A stretch of DNA of 64,000 bases from Rhynchonema sp. JSB1_4 (GCA_030248065.1 JASAMV010001249.1:1-64000), one strand, 5' to 3'. Counted from the stretch's first letter, positions 44,471 to 57,852 are shown. The notes: generated by a model from the sequence alone, not told the origin. Numbers and translations: made by a program.

Positions 44471-47400
44471 TCATCGAACCACTCTTGTATCGGTACCGGG
44501 CGTTTTCATTCGAGACACAGGTCTTTCAAGCACAATCAGCTGTTCCGTCCCATCATTGTTTGCCGTGAGCACGCTTGCGATACACGCGTACAACTGCTCA
44601 TACGTCAGATTCGTAACCGGTGTTTGCTCTGAGAAACGGTGCATTGTTTTTGTTACTTATGGGTTCGATACACAAAAAACACCAAACAAGGACGGAGTTT
44701 CACTTGTGTTGCCTTTCGAGCCCGACCCATGGTCATGATCCAGTGCGGCCAACACTGTGCGATAGTCGCTGTAGCCGAGATTCACAGCCACTGGGTCCGC
44801 GCACTCGCTGTGCAACTGAAAGAACGTATGAGCAATTTTATAAAGAGAGTTTGGTAACACTGAGTTAAAGCAAAACCTGTAGCGAAGTAGCGTGGTAAAT
44901 CAATTACGCCTGCCATGGGACCAACAAGTGCCAAGTGCTAATATAACAATGGCATCTGCACAAAGTGTTACATTGGGTGGAATTTTCGAAACGGTGTAAA
45001 GGTCAGTTGGGCGTACAGGTCGATGTAAAGTTCGGTCGAAAGCTCGGTCGGCGTAGCTCGGTATAAACGTGAAACATTGCCTGTTATTAACGTGGAATGT
45101 TTCAAGTTTACACCGAGGTCGTTTACACCCAACTGACCTCTACACCGTTTCGAAAATATCACCCATTGAGCCAAGAACTTTTTCTAAAGCCAACCTTTCT
45201 CAACTCGGCTTTGATCGTAGCAGCATTGCTGTCCTTCGCGAACAATCTTCGTTTGAATTGTTCAATAACCCTTCGTCGCGGATCCACAGCGTTTTCGGTC
45301 GACATTTGACAGATGTACATGATCTGGTGCAGAACGCCCAACATGTCCAGGATCGGATCGGTGATCGGCTGCAGCTTCTTCGCCGGAATGCTTACTAGGC
45401 TGGTCGCTGACGTTACTGAAATCGAACATAAAAAATTGAGAGTAACGGTTGTCATATAATCAACGAAAAAAGAAATGTCTGGCCTACTTCTGAGTGCCTC
45501 ATCTCTCAAGCTCGAGTCCACCTGTGTGCTGCTCTTTGAACGATGTATGGATGGAAGGGTAACGGGCGCTGACCGACGTTTTTGTCCGCCACCTGTTCGA
45601 ATAAAAAATATTTTGAAACATCAGTGCAGTGCTTGCGTGTGAGTTGAAACATCTTCCGACTAACTTCCCCACGCATTCCGGCGCATCATCTGTACTTTCT
45701 GCGACGCGGACAGCGCTTTAGCTTGTGCTGCATCATCAATAGCCGGCAAAAGTACGGCTGCACTCTGGGTTCGGTTGCGCATGGCCGTCATTGTGCGAGG
45801 GACACGCGTCGGTTGTGTGCTGACGGTCGCAGTCGCCGATTTGGCTGGAAACATTTACGCTATTTTGCTCGGTGACAAACTTCGCCGTGATTTTGTCAAA
45901 CTGACATCGTTAGTTCTTTCAGCATGTCATTCAGCCTGGAGCCTCGACTCTACAAGTCACATCAAACGCAAACAAACTTTTGTTGCCGGCCACATCCGTC
46001 TTTTTGGGCTGCTTTACGACAGGTGCGGGTTGGTGTGAGACCGATTTCGAATCGGCCAAATGTTCGGCGATGCCACCATTCGGACTGTAGCTAACGTTCA
46101 GCGAGTTCTCAAGCGAAAACGGACCGCCACTGGAATTACTCGTACTGAAACAGTCGTTGAGAGATTTTGCTTGATCGTCAGTACTTACATATTTATTCGG
46201 GGCACGCATCAGGCAGCAGTAGCAATGCACACGATAGCTATAGCTAGTCACGAACGCGTAGGGTTAAGTGATCGAACTGTCAAAACCGTAAATTTCCCAA
46301 CACCAACCTTTGTCGCCCCGATGCTCTGATCTTTGGCGCAGATGCAGACCGTGCAGCCGTTGCTCGCAGTTCAAATTGAGCACATACAACTTCATCGAGA
46401 CAGGTCAACAAACGACCAGCCATCAGGGCTGACACTCCAATGATGTCAGGTCGATCGGTGTTCTTGGCTGTTAGGCATCTGTGTGGGAGTTAAACTGGAA
46501 ACAGTAGCACTAGAAACTGAAACTTCTACTGCTCTACCCATGTCAATGGTATAGTTATGAGTCCGACGCCCGGCAATGACACACACTTACCGATCAATAA
46601 CTGTGGTCAACTCTTCTGAATACTGGTCCTTCGGTACAGGATCGTATCGGGCTTCCACGATCTAAAATTGGACATCATACTAATTCACAGTTAACGATAT
46701 ATCAATATTTTACGAATCAGTTAACCATGGTGGCCAGCTGGAGCATGTTTGTCGAGTAGAACGGCGGTTGTAGCCTGCACATTTCGTATAAACAACATCC
46801 AAACGACCAGATGTCGGCCTTGTCACCGTACGGCTGATCTTGCAGCATTTCGGGACTGGATATAAGAAATCAAGTTGAAATTGGTCTTATATATACAGTC
46901 GTTTTGAACAGTAATAGTAATACGGAAGTAACAGATAATACATGAAAAACAAGCTAATCAACAAGTAACAACCAACAGGACGAGGCATGCGGTGAAGCTA
47001 GGCGCGTATAGTCCAGCCACGAACTCATGAGACGACTTTTTTTTGAAATTGGTTTTGTGCGGATCCAACAATGTTCCGGTTCCACGTATTTCGGAAATGA
47101 AAGAAAGAGAAACGCATGTATTTTTTAAAAACACGCTCTCCCCTCGGTGCGTAAATTCCCTTTTGACTCCCAAAACATTTGTGTGTTGAACGACGTTGCT
47201 GTTCGCGTAAGCACGCAACAAATTGAGGTCAGCCAGCTGGAAGTTGTCATCATGTCTCTCATCCCGATCTCTTTCTTTTGTTTGCGAAAACCCGTGTAAC
47301 CGGTGCATTTTTGAATCTGGCCAGGCAAGCTTTATAAAAAGTCGTCTCATGAGCTGGTGGCTGGACTATATGTAAATGTGCTATTCTAAAAGCCCTGACA

Positions 47401-50400
47401 CGACTGTTTCTCCCGCTTTTTTTGCAAGGTTGTCATCAAAACATCAAACATGTCTTACCAACTGTACAAGATTGTGCCAGCATTCGACTTCAAATAACTG
47501 TCGCCTCTGTATTTGGCAAGGCCGAAGTCGGCTATAATGAGCATTTTTAATTATTGGAAACAAAAACCACAACATATATATGTAAATGGCCACCTACTTA
47601 TCACGACGCGTTCATCCTCCGCCAACATAATGTTGTTCGGTTTGAGATCGCGATGGATGATCTTCTTTTCCTTGTGCAGATATCGCAACCCGAGAACAAT
47701 CTTGAAAGATTAATTGACAAAAAGGAAAACCAAACACCGAACGTTAGTCACTTGTAAAGTTGCTCGCACCTGAACCAGAATGTTCCATATTCTGTCTTCA
47801 TCGAAAGACTGTTGCTTTTCCTTCACAGAATTAATGTGTTCCTTGAGAGAGGCGCCATCAATCAGATCCATCACGATGTAGAGCTTTTCATCTGAGATTT
47901 TTGTGGCTTGTTCGAAGCAAAGTGAGAAAAAGAAAATTAATCAAATCAACGAACTTTCAAGAAACACTCGTCGGTATCTGACAACCCCCGGATGTCTGAG
48001 CTTTTCTTTGATCATCTTCACTTCATTGATGATTTCGCCAAAGCTCTCACCGGACTGCGACTCGCGCTCAAGGGTGCTGTGGTGCATGAAGATTTCCTTG
48101 AGTGCAAATTGCTGTTCCTGCGACCAGTAAATGGGCTACAGTGCAAATACAGAATGTGTTTCTTTCAGTTAGATTATTCGAGGAATCAAAGTAGTCATTG
48201 CCTTGTCATTGTACTTCTACCCCTGTTCAAGCACGAAAAATGCGCAGAACATTCGATGCATGTACAGTACCTTGTCCTTCTTTCGCACCCTGTATACACA
48301 ACCGAACGCTCCGGCGCCCATTTGGTCGAGCAAGACGTACTGGTTGATATAACCCAATGGCTTGCGATGTTGATTAATGGACTCAACATGCTTCTGGATC
48401 TCCATTTCATCTTTTTCCTGCAGTATAACGAGTGGATTTGTATTTGTCACATATGACTAGCAACATGCCTGTATAAAAGGGTACTGACTGACCAGTTCAG
48501 CCCTGAATCTTTCCACCAATTCCTGATAGGCTGTCAGTTCCTGCACGTAATGCCCGATGTCAATGAAATCGGGAAAGAATGAAGCAGTGAACAGACGTTT
48601 GAATAACTGACGATTTCGTTCTAGCGAAAACAGAAAACGCAGCACACGGAAGGATGAACACTGGAAAATCATTAAGCGGATATGTACAGCCCGCTAGTTT
48701 ACCGAAATGTTCTTAAGTGAAACAAGAGAGACACCTGCAACAAAGCATAATTGGTATCCAACGCCAAATCCGTGTTATCGCACTGCAACACCAACAATTT
48801 GGCGAGAATCCATATTCCATTATTCTGTACAATCAGATATGCATTTGAATCAATAAGGCACAATTGCGACAAGACGGCGTTCAAACCTGCAGATATCAGC
48901 TTGTTATAATAGTATTACCACGTATTTACCTAATTAATTGAGAAAGTCAGCTAGCCGGTAAGCATATTTAGTCGATCAGCACGGCGGGCGAGCATCTCGT
49001 TGGGATCCGTAAAAATGGAAATTTCCCTGCATGAATGAACAGTGTTTAACGAAGTGAAATATTTCCGTGTATAGTTATCTAATAGCAACACTCTAACGCA
49101 CTGCAATTCCGACAAAATCAATTGTATGATACCCATCGAGCCCATCTCTGTGGCGGTATCGGGGTCCTCGGCCAGTTGGTGCAACGTCCAGGCCAGGTGC
49201 CACTGCAGACGCACGTTTCGTGTGGACAAAAGACTGAAGGAAGGAAAAACTAGATACAGCGCGTTTAACTTCATTTCACTAATGGTGTGCTGCGAACCTG
49301 ATCAGTATCCGAAGTCCATCGAACACTTTCAGTTGTTCCCGTGCTTCGGCTTCGCAACACATAATCCGTAAAAGACTGGCACATAATCTGCAAGGTCGAA
49401 AGTAATAACAGCATAGTATTATACCGGCGTGAGTTGTACCACTCGGAGTACGGGATCTGTCGATCAAGGGCATTGTCAGAAGAAGTGGAAAATCACACTT
49501 TTGAGTCACCAGATCGGAGTCGGCAATCTTGTTCACAGCCTGATCCAGAACATTCGATTCGCAGACATCAATGCGGGCAACATTAGAGTTCTCGCACAAC
49601 GTACCCAACAGTTGGAAGGCACCCTGTAGCACCGTCATGTCAGTGCTGGCCAGCAGAATGGGGATAACCTTCTGCAGTTGTTCATCCGCTAGTCTCGATG
49701 CGTGCTCGGCAGTGCCGCAAAGTTTTTGCAGAATACCTGGTTAGAAAATTTGAGGGTGAGGATTAAAAACTGGTTTGAATTCACAATGGACTGCACTTAC
49801 TGAGCAGTGCACGAGTGGCGTTTGTTAGCTCGGCGGATGGGTTTTCGATAAACCTCAAACTCAGCCACCTTGACAGCTGAAGTGGATTTTATGCATCAAA
49901 CAAGAAGTTTTAGGTGAGCTCCAGTGATTGCACGCACCTCACAGATTTCGTCCAGCAATGTCCATTTGAACACCAGCATTTGATAATGTTTGTCCCGCAG
50001 GATTATACGTGCCAGCTGAATCAAACTCAACAACCACTCATCACTCGGGCGAATGCCTTGCCAGCCACTGAAACAACTGGTCAAAGAAACTGCAAAATTG
50101 GTATCAGCATGATGTCACAAATTGTAAGGCCGCCCTCAGACAAACGCGGAAAGCGAAAAGTTTTTCAGCGTAGTCATCATCCACAGCGCACGCCAAACAG
50201 CCTCTGAAACATTTTGTTTGAGATCACTGTGGTTTTGGCCCGTGGTTAAGGAGTTGCTGTTGTGCTGAACTTTTCGCTTTTCGCGGTGTCTGAGTGCGGC
50301 CTAAGGAAAGACGTAGACAAATTGTTTATTACCTCTCGTTCAACAGTCGATTAGTGAGTAGCAGTTTGAGGACCTGAATAATCTTTCAATTTGGACCAGC

Positions 50401-50709
50401 AATGCAGCAAAACAACAACGCACAAGTAAGGAAAGCACAAGTTCCGCACCTGTTCAAACAGTTCCCTCTCATGCTCTTCCTCGCTGAAAGCCGTCCGATG
50501 TTGCACGCTTTCACTGTGAAAATTAGAGAAGGTAAACATGCTGCGGTTTTCTTCAAAACAAGAACCAAGTGTTGCTGTACCAACCAAATAGCGATAGATA
50601 GACTGGTTTCGTGATTAGTGAATTGCCGGGTGAAGCTTTGCTGCTCAACGTGACCCAGGGATTTGGTCAGCTCGGACAGGAGGTCCCGCTGTTCTTCCCA
50701 CGAATACAT
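44471..50709 (-). CDS. NEK10-like kinase with armadillo-type N-terminal half (1079 aa)
   Basis: 25 exons in coding order: 50709-50585, 50513-50450, 50373-50333, 50076-49938, 49876-49801, 49736-49499, 49387-49298, 49233-49102, 49026-48956, 48886-48735, 48660-48493, 48417-48271, 48117-47955, 47891-47770, 47700-47598, 47531-47459, 46855-46726, 46661-46591, 46478-46308, 46144-45978, 45844-45665, 45592-45488, 45415-45195, 44815-44683, 44628-44471; the total divides by three. N-terminal helical repeats (GAFQLLGTLCENSNVARIDV, LQWHLAWTLHQLAEDPDTA, LSQLCLIDSNAYLIVQNNG) precede the kinase: GAGAFGCVYRV, catalytic Lys in FALKEI, HRDLKPNN, DFGLAK, GTILYSCPE, DIWSFGCCLYEM. The C-terminal KLQPITDPILDML ... 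RRRVIEQFKRRLF and LTYEQLYACIASVL are NEK10-specific. NEK10 acts in DNA-damage signalling and ciliated cells in vertebrates. The exon 9 donor reads GC rather than GT in the best-fitting model. Confidence 0.92.
47008..47370. mobile_element. MITE, TAGTCCAG family, copy 3 (full, ~363 bp)
   Basis: Termini TAGTCCAGCCACGAACTCAT and ATGAGCTGGTGGCTGGACTA are inverted repeats extending ~35 bp through GAGACGACTTTT, flanked by TA duplications. It lies in the NEK10 intron between the exons 47531-47459 and 46855-46726. Confidence 0.8.
50128..50301. mobile_element. Harbinger-type MITE, 174 bp, TAA target duplication
   Basis: GGCCGCCCTCAGACAAACGC at the left and TGTCTGAGTGCGGCC at the right are inverted, followed inward by complementary GCGAAAAGTT/AACTTTTCGC. 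The element is flanked by TAA on both sides (50125-50127, 50302-50304). A 3-bp TWA duplication with GGCCGC termini fits PIF/Harbinger-like elements. Intron of the NEK10 gene. Confidence 0.8.
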
Positions 50710-52184
50710 GCTATTTTTATATGTCAGGCTTACAGATAGAGGCGGTCAATTCACAATTAGAGTTGTCAGATCTGCCTTCAAAAACTGATTCTGGTGCTAC
50801 GGCTGTTGTAACGCTGCCATAATTAACGCAGAAAGGTGCTAGTATGGCCTCATGGTTCAGATTTACTGCATTAACAAGCCGAGACACAGCTGATGTGTGC
50901 CTGTATACTGTCACATCATAAATGGGTCGAACTTAATGCCCGCAGCGTACTGGTTAAAGCACAAAGTGCATTCCGTAAGCCACTGGGTTGTTGCTAATGG
51001 AGACCATATAGTCGGTGTGGAGCGTGCTTGAAAGCAGCAAGCAACGTACCCCGCTCTCCGAACCTGTGGTCTTATTGCTTATGGATTAGCAGCGAGCTGC
51101 GTGAGTTGGGCACATAGTGGCGTGACACAGCAGCCAGTCAGTGGTTTTTGAGTCAGCTGCTACTGCAGTACGGTCTGCTTATCATGAATATTGCATGAGC
51201 AAATAGGATTTGGCCAGGTGTGGAAATCAGGCCAGGCCAGGAAATCAGGTGTGGGCCATCCTGACTTGGCTAAATCATGCGTGGCGACCAAGACACAGCT
51301 GTCTGAGCAATGTATGACCGAACTTAAGTTGTGAGCAATCACAATAATCAGACTGGAACGATTAATTTATTGTAGAAATTCGATCCTGTGGACAACAGGA
51401 AAAGGAGTGAAACCACGCTATGTGTCACTTTCAACTGGGTACAAAAGATAATGATATAAACATTCTTTTTAAGCTTTTCGCAAAAAATGATATAAACATT
51501 GATAAACTCTAAAACCCTGTACGGCGTCCACGTATGAATGAATGTCAAACTCTTTTTCTGATATCTGTTGAGGACACGAGGTGGATTGACGCTGACGGAC
51601 GGATATAACCGTACCGGTGGTGACGTTGGGGATGGGGTGGTGTTACCCGTTGCTATGGGCTATGGGAAATCGTCGCAAAGTATGGGCCACGAAAAATTTC
51701 GTCTGAGGTATACTAAGCACACTAAAAATGGCTTTTTATTTCCAAAAAATACGACAGTTGATTGATTTTAAATCTAAAGTGACAAAAATTGCTAGTTAAA
51801 ACAAAATACTCGCAAAAACAGACGATTTAGGACCAATTCGGGCGCTTTTTCAGTGCTTTTGAAGATTGTTCGAGCAAATAATTTTGAAACCCTGTTGTAA
51901 CGAGAAATTTGTAACTTTTGGATACCCCTTTGCTTTGGTACCTGTGGGGAATGTTAAGAAATTTGGGGACATCTACGGGAAATTTGTGGCTTCCCAATCA
52001 CACCACTGAATGATACGCACTGTGTTGTCCTTGGCATAGTGTACTTATGTAAAACACTGAAACGGTGCATGCAACAAACGAGCAGCTTCACAAACTACGT
52101 GATCAACAAAAGCCAGATATCACAGACGGACAATGCAGTAACGAATTGGTCGCATTCAGCAGATCTATTGTTCAACAAGCCAAG
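50710..52184. other. Intergenic spacer between NEK10 and bestrophin genes
   Basis: No exon chain, RNA gene or transposon terminus recognised. It should contain the NEK10 promoter and the bestrophin 3' end. Confidence 0.55.
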
Positions 52185-54943
52185 TCAGTCCATATCCCCG
52201 CCATCGTCCACATCATGATCTGCGCCAGACGAAATTACTAAGATGGTCGTGTCCGTTGTTTCAGCAGTACCATTAGCTTGACCGGGCATGGAAGCCGCAC
52301 CGCCTATTTTAGCGGCCGATTTCACACTCTTTCTGCTTTTCGCACTGGCTGCTTTTACCACTTCGCCTCCAACAACATCCGAGGGCATTACGCTGGCCGG
52401 TTCAGGCTTTTTCTCGAGCACATTGTCTTTCTTGTCAGGAGCGGGTGCGACAGGAACGATAGAGTGTCGCATTTTGATCACCTTTGCGGTTGTCTTGTTC
52501 CGAGGCCGGGTGAAGATACGGATTGGATTCGAGGTCCAGGTCTGTGTCTGTGCCAGGTATCGATCAATATCTTCCCGGTTTTCGATCAAATCGTCGTTCT
52601 CGTCAATCATGCGGATTTGACCAGGCGGAATATTGCTGCCTGAAGCGGCAACAAAGTTTCACAGGTAATCACAAATGCTATTTTCTATATCAACACTTGA
52701 ATTTGAATATTAAAGAATACTGATAAACGAACTTATACTTTGGTGACAATGACACACGGCACAGGGCACTAGAAATTTTGCGAAAAATTTGTTGTGGTTT
52801 TATTGCCAGCCACTCTGGGTAGCCCTGACGAGGGCTGTTGGGTTAGGGTAAGTCGCCTGGTGAGGCGCGGTTGCGACGTTTCGTTTCGACAACGGATCCT
52901 GCTGTCGTCCTCAGGCTAAAAAAATCAGGCAACAACACGTGTTATAACTGAAAAAGTTATAACACATGAATAATAACACACATGTTATAACTGAGAAAGT
53001 TATAACACCTGAACTTGGTAGTCTTAAGTATATGTAGCACTTTAAGAACATTATAATTGTCCGCTCGATAGTCGAATGGTTAAAGCGTTAGACTCACAGC
53101 CCAACGCCTCAAGTTCGATACCGCGCAGAGGACACATTAGCCTGATGACGACAGCAGGATCCGTTGTCGAAACGTCGCAACTGCGCCTCACCAGGCGACT
53201 TGCCCTAACCCAACAGCCCTCGTCAGGGCTACCCAGAGTGGCTGACAATAAGACCACAACAAATTTTTCGCAAAATGTCAACACACGGCCACAAAAAACA
53301 TTCAGAGAACAGGACACTAGAAAGATAAAATGAAGCTGAGCTGAGTCAATTAGCCAACGTTACAACATACCTGGTACAATATCACGTCTCATCAGAGATG
53401 TAGTGGTGTAGGGTATTTCCGGAGTTGCAACACCCCAGTATTTATCCTTGACCAATTCTGGTACCTGGCCCGCCGCGTGATCAGCATAGCAGTACGCGAT
53501 GTGATTGTGCCGTTCAAGCAGGTACTAAAGTTAGTTGATTAATTTAAGAGCAGCGTCTGACAATGGGTCAAGGCCAGGACTTTGTAAGCGGCTTACGTTA
53601 AATTCAAAGTCGTCGTCGTCTTCACCGAACGGTCGCATCAGATCTTCACCGACTTTCATCCAACCCATATAGAAAACAAACTGAAGAAAATGGATTTTAG
53701 CAGTCGTAACCAAATTAAGTCCATCTTACTCACCTGCAAGATCGTGAAGATAGGCACATAATGATCCAATTCTCTTCCCTCGAGGTTTTGATTTGCGTCA
53801 AGCAGCTGGCGGCCGAGTAAACAGATGCCGAAATAGCCGTAAGTGGCAACTGCCACCACTTGTGTGTAAACAAGAGGGATGACTATCCAATCTTGCAGCA
53901 GAAGTTGTTGGCAATTTCTAAATGTTGCATATGAATACGAGTTCGTTACCACAACTCAGCACTTTAAACAAACGCTGTAGAACAACTAACTGTCGTATGT
54001 CATCAATTTGCCCCATGATTTCCCGTCGTCCCCCATCTAATATTTTCTGTTGGTTGAATAACTGATCACATAGATTTAACGTCCAAGTAAGGGGGACCAT
54101 CCTGAAGCAATCAGCCAAGGCATCTGCATGTATATTTCATAACACATGGGTACAAACCTAACCAGTTTCCATGTTTTTTTGGAAATTTATCAAGCATTTC
54201 GGCTTCTTCTTCAGTCATGAACCCAGCCCTAATGATGTGCTTTGTTGTCGGAAAACGTTTTCGAATTCGGATTGTCACCAAACGCCAACTCAGTAACATT
54301 GATAGCGTGATCCATCGAGCGATCGTGCGTCGGATCTGAGCAAGATATGGTAAACTACATATGACCGGTGATGAAATTTGAACATTTGCATTAAATATAG
54401 GCAACGCCAACACCAGCCCGACATTGTAAATGGCAGAATACCGAAACATTCAGAACTCGCTGCTGAGTTGGGAAACGGCACACGTTGAAGAATGCAAAGT
54501 GCAACTATACCTCAGAATCAAAGTGCACGTTTCACCAACCATCAATCTTTCCTCGCTATTCCCACTCAAATACACCATGACGCGCATCATGCACGAATCA
54601 GGCCAGGCGATGCTTCGGAAACTCAGATACCAACGCGACATCACCTGTAGGAGATTAATCATACTTCTTTTTGGCAGTACACACGCAGCTTACGTCCACA
54701 TACCTGACTGACGAAGAAGCCGAGCACAAATGTCAAAGGTATGTACCCAGTGCAGCCGTTCGTATAGACAACAATTTTTTCAAAATATCGCTTCTGGTAA
54801 TCGTTCATCCAAAACCGGTACGACAGATTGATTGCGTAGTAGAGTAGCATGTAGATAAACAGATCGAATGACACAGCCTTCCAGACACTGCCGCGCCATC
54901 GGAACAGCAGTTTGTAGAATGTTCCCGAGTAAGTGAGCGTCAT
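52185..54943 (-). CDS. Bestrophin-family chloride channel (501 aa)
   Basis: Eight exons in coding order: 54943-54704, 54644-54540, 54335-54163, 54101-53991, 53917-53734, 53680-53597, 53524-53371, 52639-52185; phases agree. It starts with the family hallmark MTLTYSG and continues with [84 protein letters not shown] and the calcium clasp [12 protein letters not shown]. Bestrophins are pentameric, calcium-gated anion channels of the plasma membrane; the pore neck normally lies in the second membrane segment, here SFRSIAWPD. The last exon encodes a ~150-residue, Lys/Ala-rich, probably disordered tail ([19 protein letters not shown]) with an acidic end ([11 protein letters not shown]). Intron 7 holds two SINE-like units in opposite orientations. 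Confidence 0.94.
52773..52917 (-). mobile_element. SINE-like body, reverse copy lacking the tRNA head
   Basis: This stretch is the reverse complement of 53138-53282 with few mismatches (TTTTGCGAAAAATTTGTTGT, GGATCCTGCTGTCGTC). It has no tRNA-like head; adjacent sequence carries several GTTATAAC repeats (52940-53010). Confidence 0.7.
53058..53285 (+). mobile_element. tRNA-derived SINE-like unit
   Basis: The head contains an A box (TAGTCGAATGGTTAAAG) and a B box (AGTTCGATACC) spaced as in a tRNA, with partly pairing ends GTCCGCT/AGAGGAC. The body 53138-53282 is repeated in inverse orientation at 52773-52917. It lies in intron 7 of the bestrophin gene. Confidence 0.65.
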
Positions 54944-55589
54944 AGTTTTTCAATGAGTCTAGAAAGGCTGGATTGGTTTCGAGCCAGAGAGTAGTACGGA
55001 CTCTTTCAAGTCGCACAACAAAAAATTTGTCCGCCAAACAATGGAAGGTCGTGGCAAAAATATCGACACACTGGCAGCACTACATGCTACCAACCACGAA
55101 CAACGATTGTTTCAGTCAAGCATACAGTAACCACCAAGTTGACAGCATAGGTGTTAATCAGTTGCTTGCACGATCATGGTTGCTAGGCATCCGCGTCGCC
55201 ATTGCAATCTCCTGAAGCACTAGCTCACGTCCAGTGTCCTACGTGCATGTGAAGCAACTTGTACGTGTGGTGGTATCCAAAACTAATACCGTTTGTTGGC
55301 CTTAAGATGTAATCTACCTTGCAATTTGGGTGCTCTCCTAATTTTTATGCGAAATGAGACACTTCTTATTGACTTTATGTACTCGTCCGCAAAGATAGGA
55401 CCTTACCCAGAGTAAAAAGTGCTGGTAGGTGACCAGCAGCCTTTTGAACAAAAAGCGGAACGTTGGTTATGTCCGACCGCACGCTTTAAGCGTGTTCGGG
55501 CACTGCCTTCGCTTAGGACCGGCCCAGACAGACCCGAAGCTCGGAACCCAAACATGCGAAACATCTTGGGTTGCATTTGTACAGCGTGT

Positions 55590-55836
55590 ACATAGTAAAT
55601 TGCCAAATTCGCTGCCTCACAGTAAAATACGCCCCATAGTTAATGTCAAGTCTAAACTCGAACGTCAACCATGCGCGGTTCTGGGAATGCTGCAATGGCA
55701 CGCAGCTGCCTGGCTGGCTGGAAAACTGCGTGTGTTGGCTGTCCGAATGCTTCAGAAGTTGATTTTCGGGTTTAGAACCTAACATTAACTATGGGCGTAT
55801 TTTACTGTGCGGCAGCGAATTGGGAAATTTACTATA
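55590..55836. mobile_element. MITE, TAGTAAATTTCC family, copy B (reverse)
   Basis: The termini match copies A and C (ATAGTAAATTGCCAAATTCG ... GGGAAATTTACTATA). The interior (CAGCTGCCTGGCTGGCTGG) is in the opposite orientation to copies A and C. It lies in the spacer between the bestrophin and TGF-beta genes. Confidence 0.85.
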
Positions 55837-56760
55837 CCGCATAGCAGCAGCGCACACAGTTCCGGAGAGAAAATGTTTCGCCTGTTCGAGTTTCCGAAAA
55901 TTGCATTGAAATTGAAAAACCCGAAACCCTAACGTGCGAAACAGTTTTTCCCAGAACGATGCGCACCTGAGGCTTTGCGGTGCATTGCATACTTGATAAA
56001 AGCTAACTGAAATGTTTCGTATGTTCGGGTTTCGGGTCTACCTGGGCGAACACTTAATCATGCGAAACACTAATACGATCATATGTGAAAATATATCATA
56101 CATTGACACGTGAAATTTTACACTAAAGTTGCTGTTGAACGAACAATATTGCAGTAAAAACTCCATGTTGGACAATATACAAATAAGATACAATATAGCT
56201 TGAACGCTTTGCGTGACATGTAAACTTTTGGAACAACTACAATCAAATTCTAGAATTGGCATCGGAATTGGCTATTAAACAACCAGTTACATCGAAAAGA
56301 GACGCATGTTTTCCATCTAGTCACGCTCGGGCTCTGTGTTGGGATCCCGGAATCAAGAATGCCATATGAAAACCCATTCCGTCCTTTCGATACCAATCAG
56401 AGAATTGACTAGAGAATTCAAAATTCACACACGGCTGAAAAGCAGGTAGGCACTCAATTTTCATCCCACTGCTTATGAACAAATTTCGTCCATCATGAGG
56501 TCACAACTAATCAATACGTTGAAAACTGACATAAAAACAAAAAAGCGAAGACAATTGGAAATATATAGATAATGATTAATCGTCACATGATTCTAAACAC
56601 TTGCAAGGGAAATCGGACAGCAATGAGAAACAAAAACAGTTGACCGTTTTTCAGTCGCACCATGTTCTTCGATATTGGCTTGTGTTTAGACTCACCCTCT
56701 AAACTAACAGTACTGTCAGCGGGGCTGTTTTTTGAACAAATCTGTTTTTGTTCAGGCTGC

Positions 56761-57852
56761 TTTAAAGCTGCTGGTTAACAACCCTTCGACCGCGCTTGAT
56801 CTTGGGGGGTAGTATATATAAACAAAGTTCGGACATCGTGTTACTCGACCCTAATCTGGCGAGCCGATTGGTTGCTTCCTGATGTTTCACGGCCACGTTG
56901 AAATTTGCCCCTGGTGAAAAAACCGAAAAAATTTGAAACGCTGCTGTGACACGAATGGGCTGTTTCAAAGTTTGACACCAGAATGACAGCAACCTCCAAC
57001 AGTGTGCCGAAAACCGCAATGCACAATAGCTATTGAAACGTCCGCATTGTTGAATAAAAAATGAAAGGTTTCAGAAACCTGGTCATTTTTTGCTAGGATT
57101 TTGTACTCGTACAATTTTAAACATCTGTGGTGAATGAAATAAGTTGTCAATTACAAATAAAAATCCTCTAATTATCAAGTCCCTTGTTTGTGCTTCCCAG
57201 TTTTCAAAACCCTACACAGCTCACACAATGTTTACCACAACATGCGCAAGGCAGCCATTCCACAGCGCACACACAACGACAACATACAGCCGGTACAGCG
57301 ACAACACAGTAATGTTTCACTGCTGGCAAGCTCTGTGTGTGTGTGCGCTGTGGAATGGCTGCCTTGCGCATGTTGTGGTAAACAATGTGTGAGCTGTGTA
57401 GGGTTTTGAAAACTGGGGAGCACAAACAAAAAACTTGATAATTAGAGGATTTTTATTTGTGATTGACAACTTATTTCATTCACACAGATGCTTAAAATTA
57501 TACGAGTAGAAAATCCTAACAAAAAATGGCCAGGTTTCTGAAACCTTTTATTTTTTTATTCAACAACGCGGACGTTTCAATAGCTATTGTGCATTGCGGT
57601 TTTCGGCACACTGTTGGAGGTTGCTGTCACTCCAGTATCAAACTTTGAAACAGCCTATTCGTGTCACAGCAGCATTTCAAATTTTTTCGGTCTTTTTCAC
57701 CAGGGGCAAACTTCAACGTGGCCGTGAAACATCAGGAAGCAACCAATCGGTTCGCCAGATTAGGGTCGAGTAACACGATGTCCAAACTTTGTTAAAATAT
57801 ACTACCCCCCAAGATCAAGCGCGGTCGAAGGGTTGTTAACCAGCACCTTTAA
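56761..57852. repeat. Large palindrome: 515-bp arms, 62-bp spacer
   Basis: 56761-57275 recurs as its reverse complement at 57338-57852. Arms are equal in length with a low level of mismatches (for example CTAATCTGGCGAGCC against the other arm's GGTTCGCCAGATTAG). Spacer 57276-57337. No tRNA boxes or transposase. A transcript would form a ~515-bp duplex. The right arm ends 84 bp from the stop codon of the TGF-beta gene, so readthrough of that gene would transcribe it. Confidence 0.95.

Noticed and set aside
53058..53135. Functional tRNA gene
   Set aside because: A and B boxes are present but the anticodon and T stems do not pair properly, and the unit is fused to a repeated body, so it is a SINE head.
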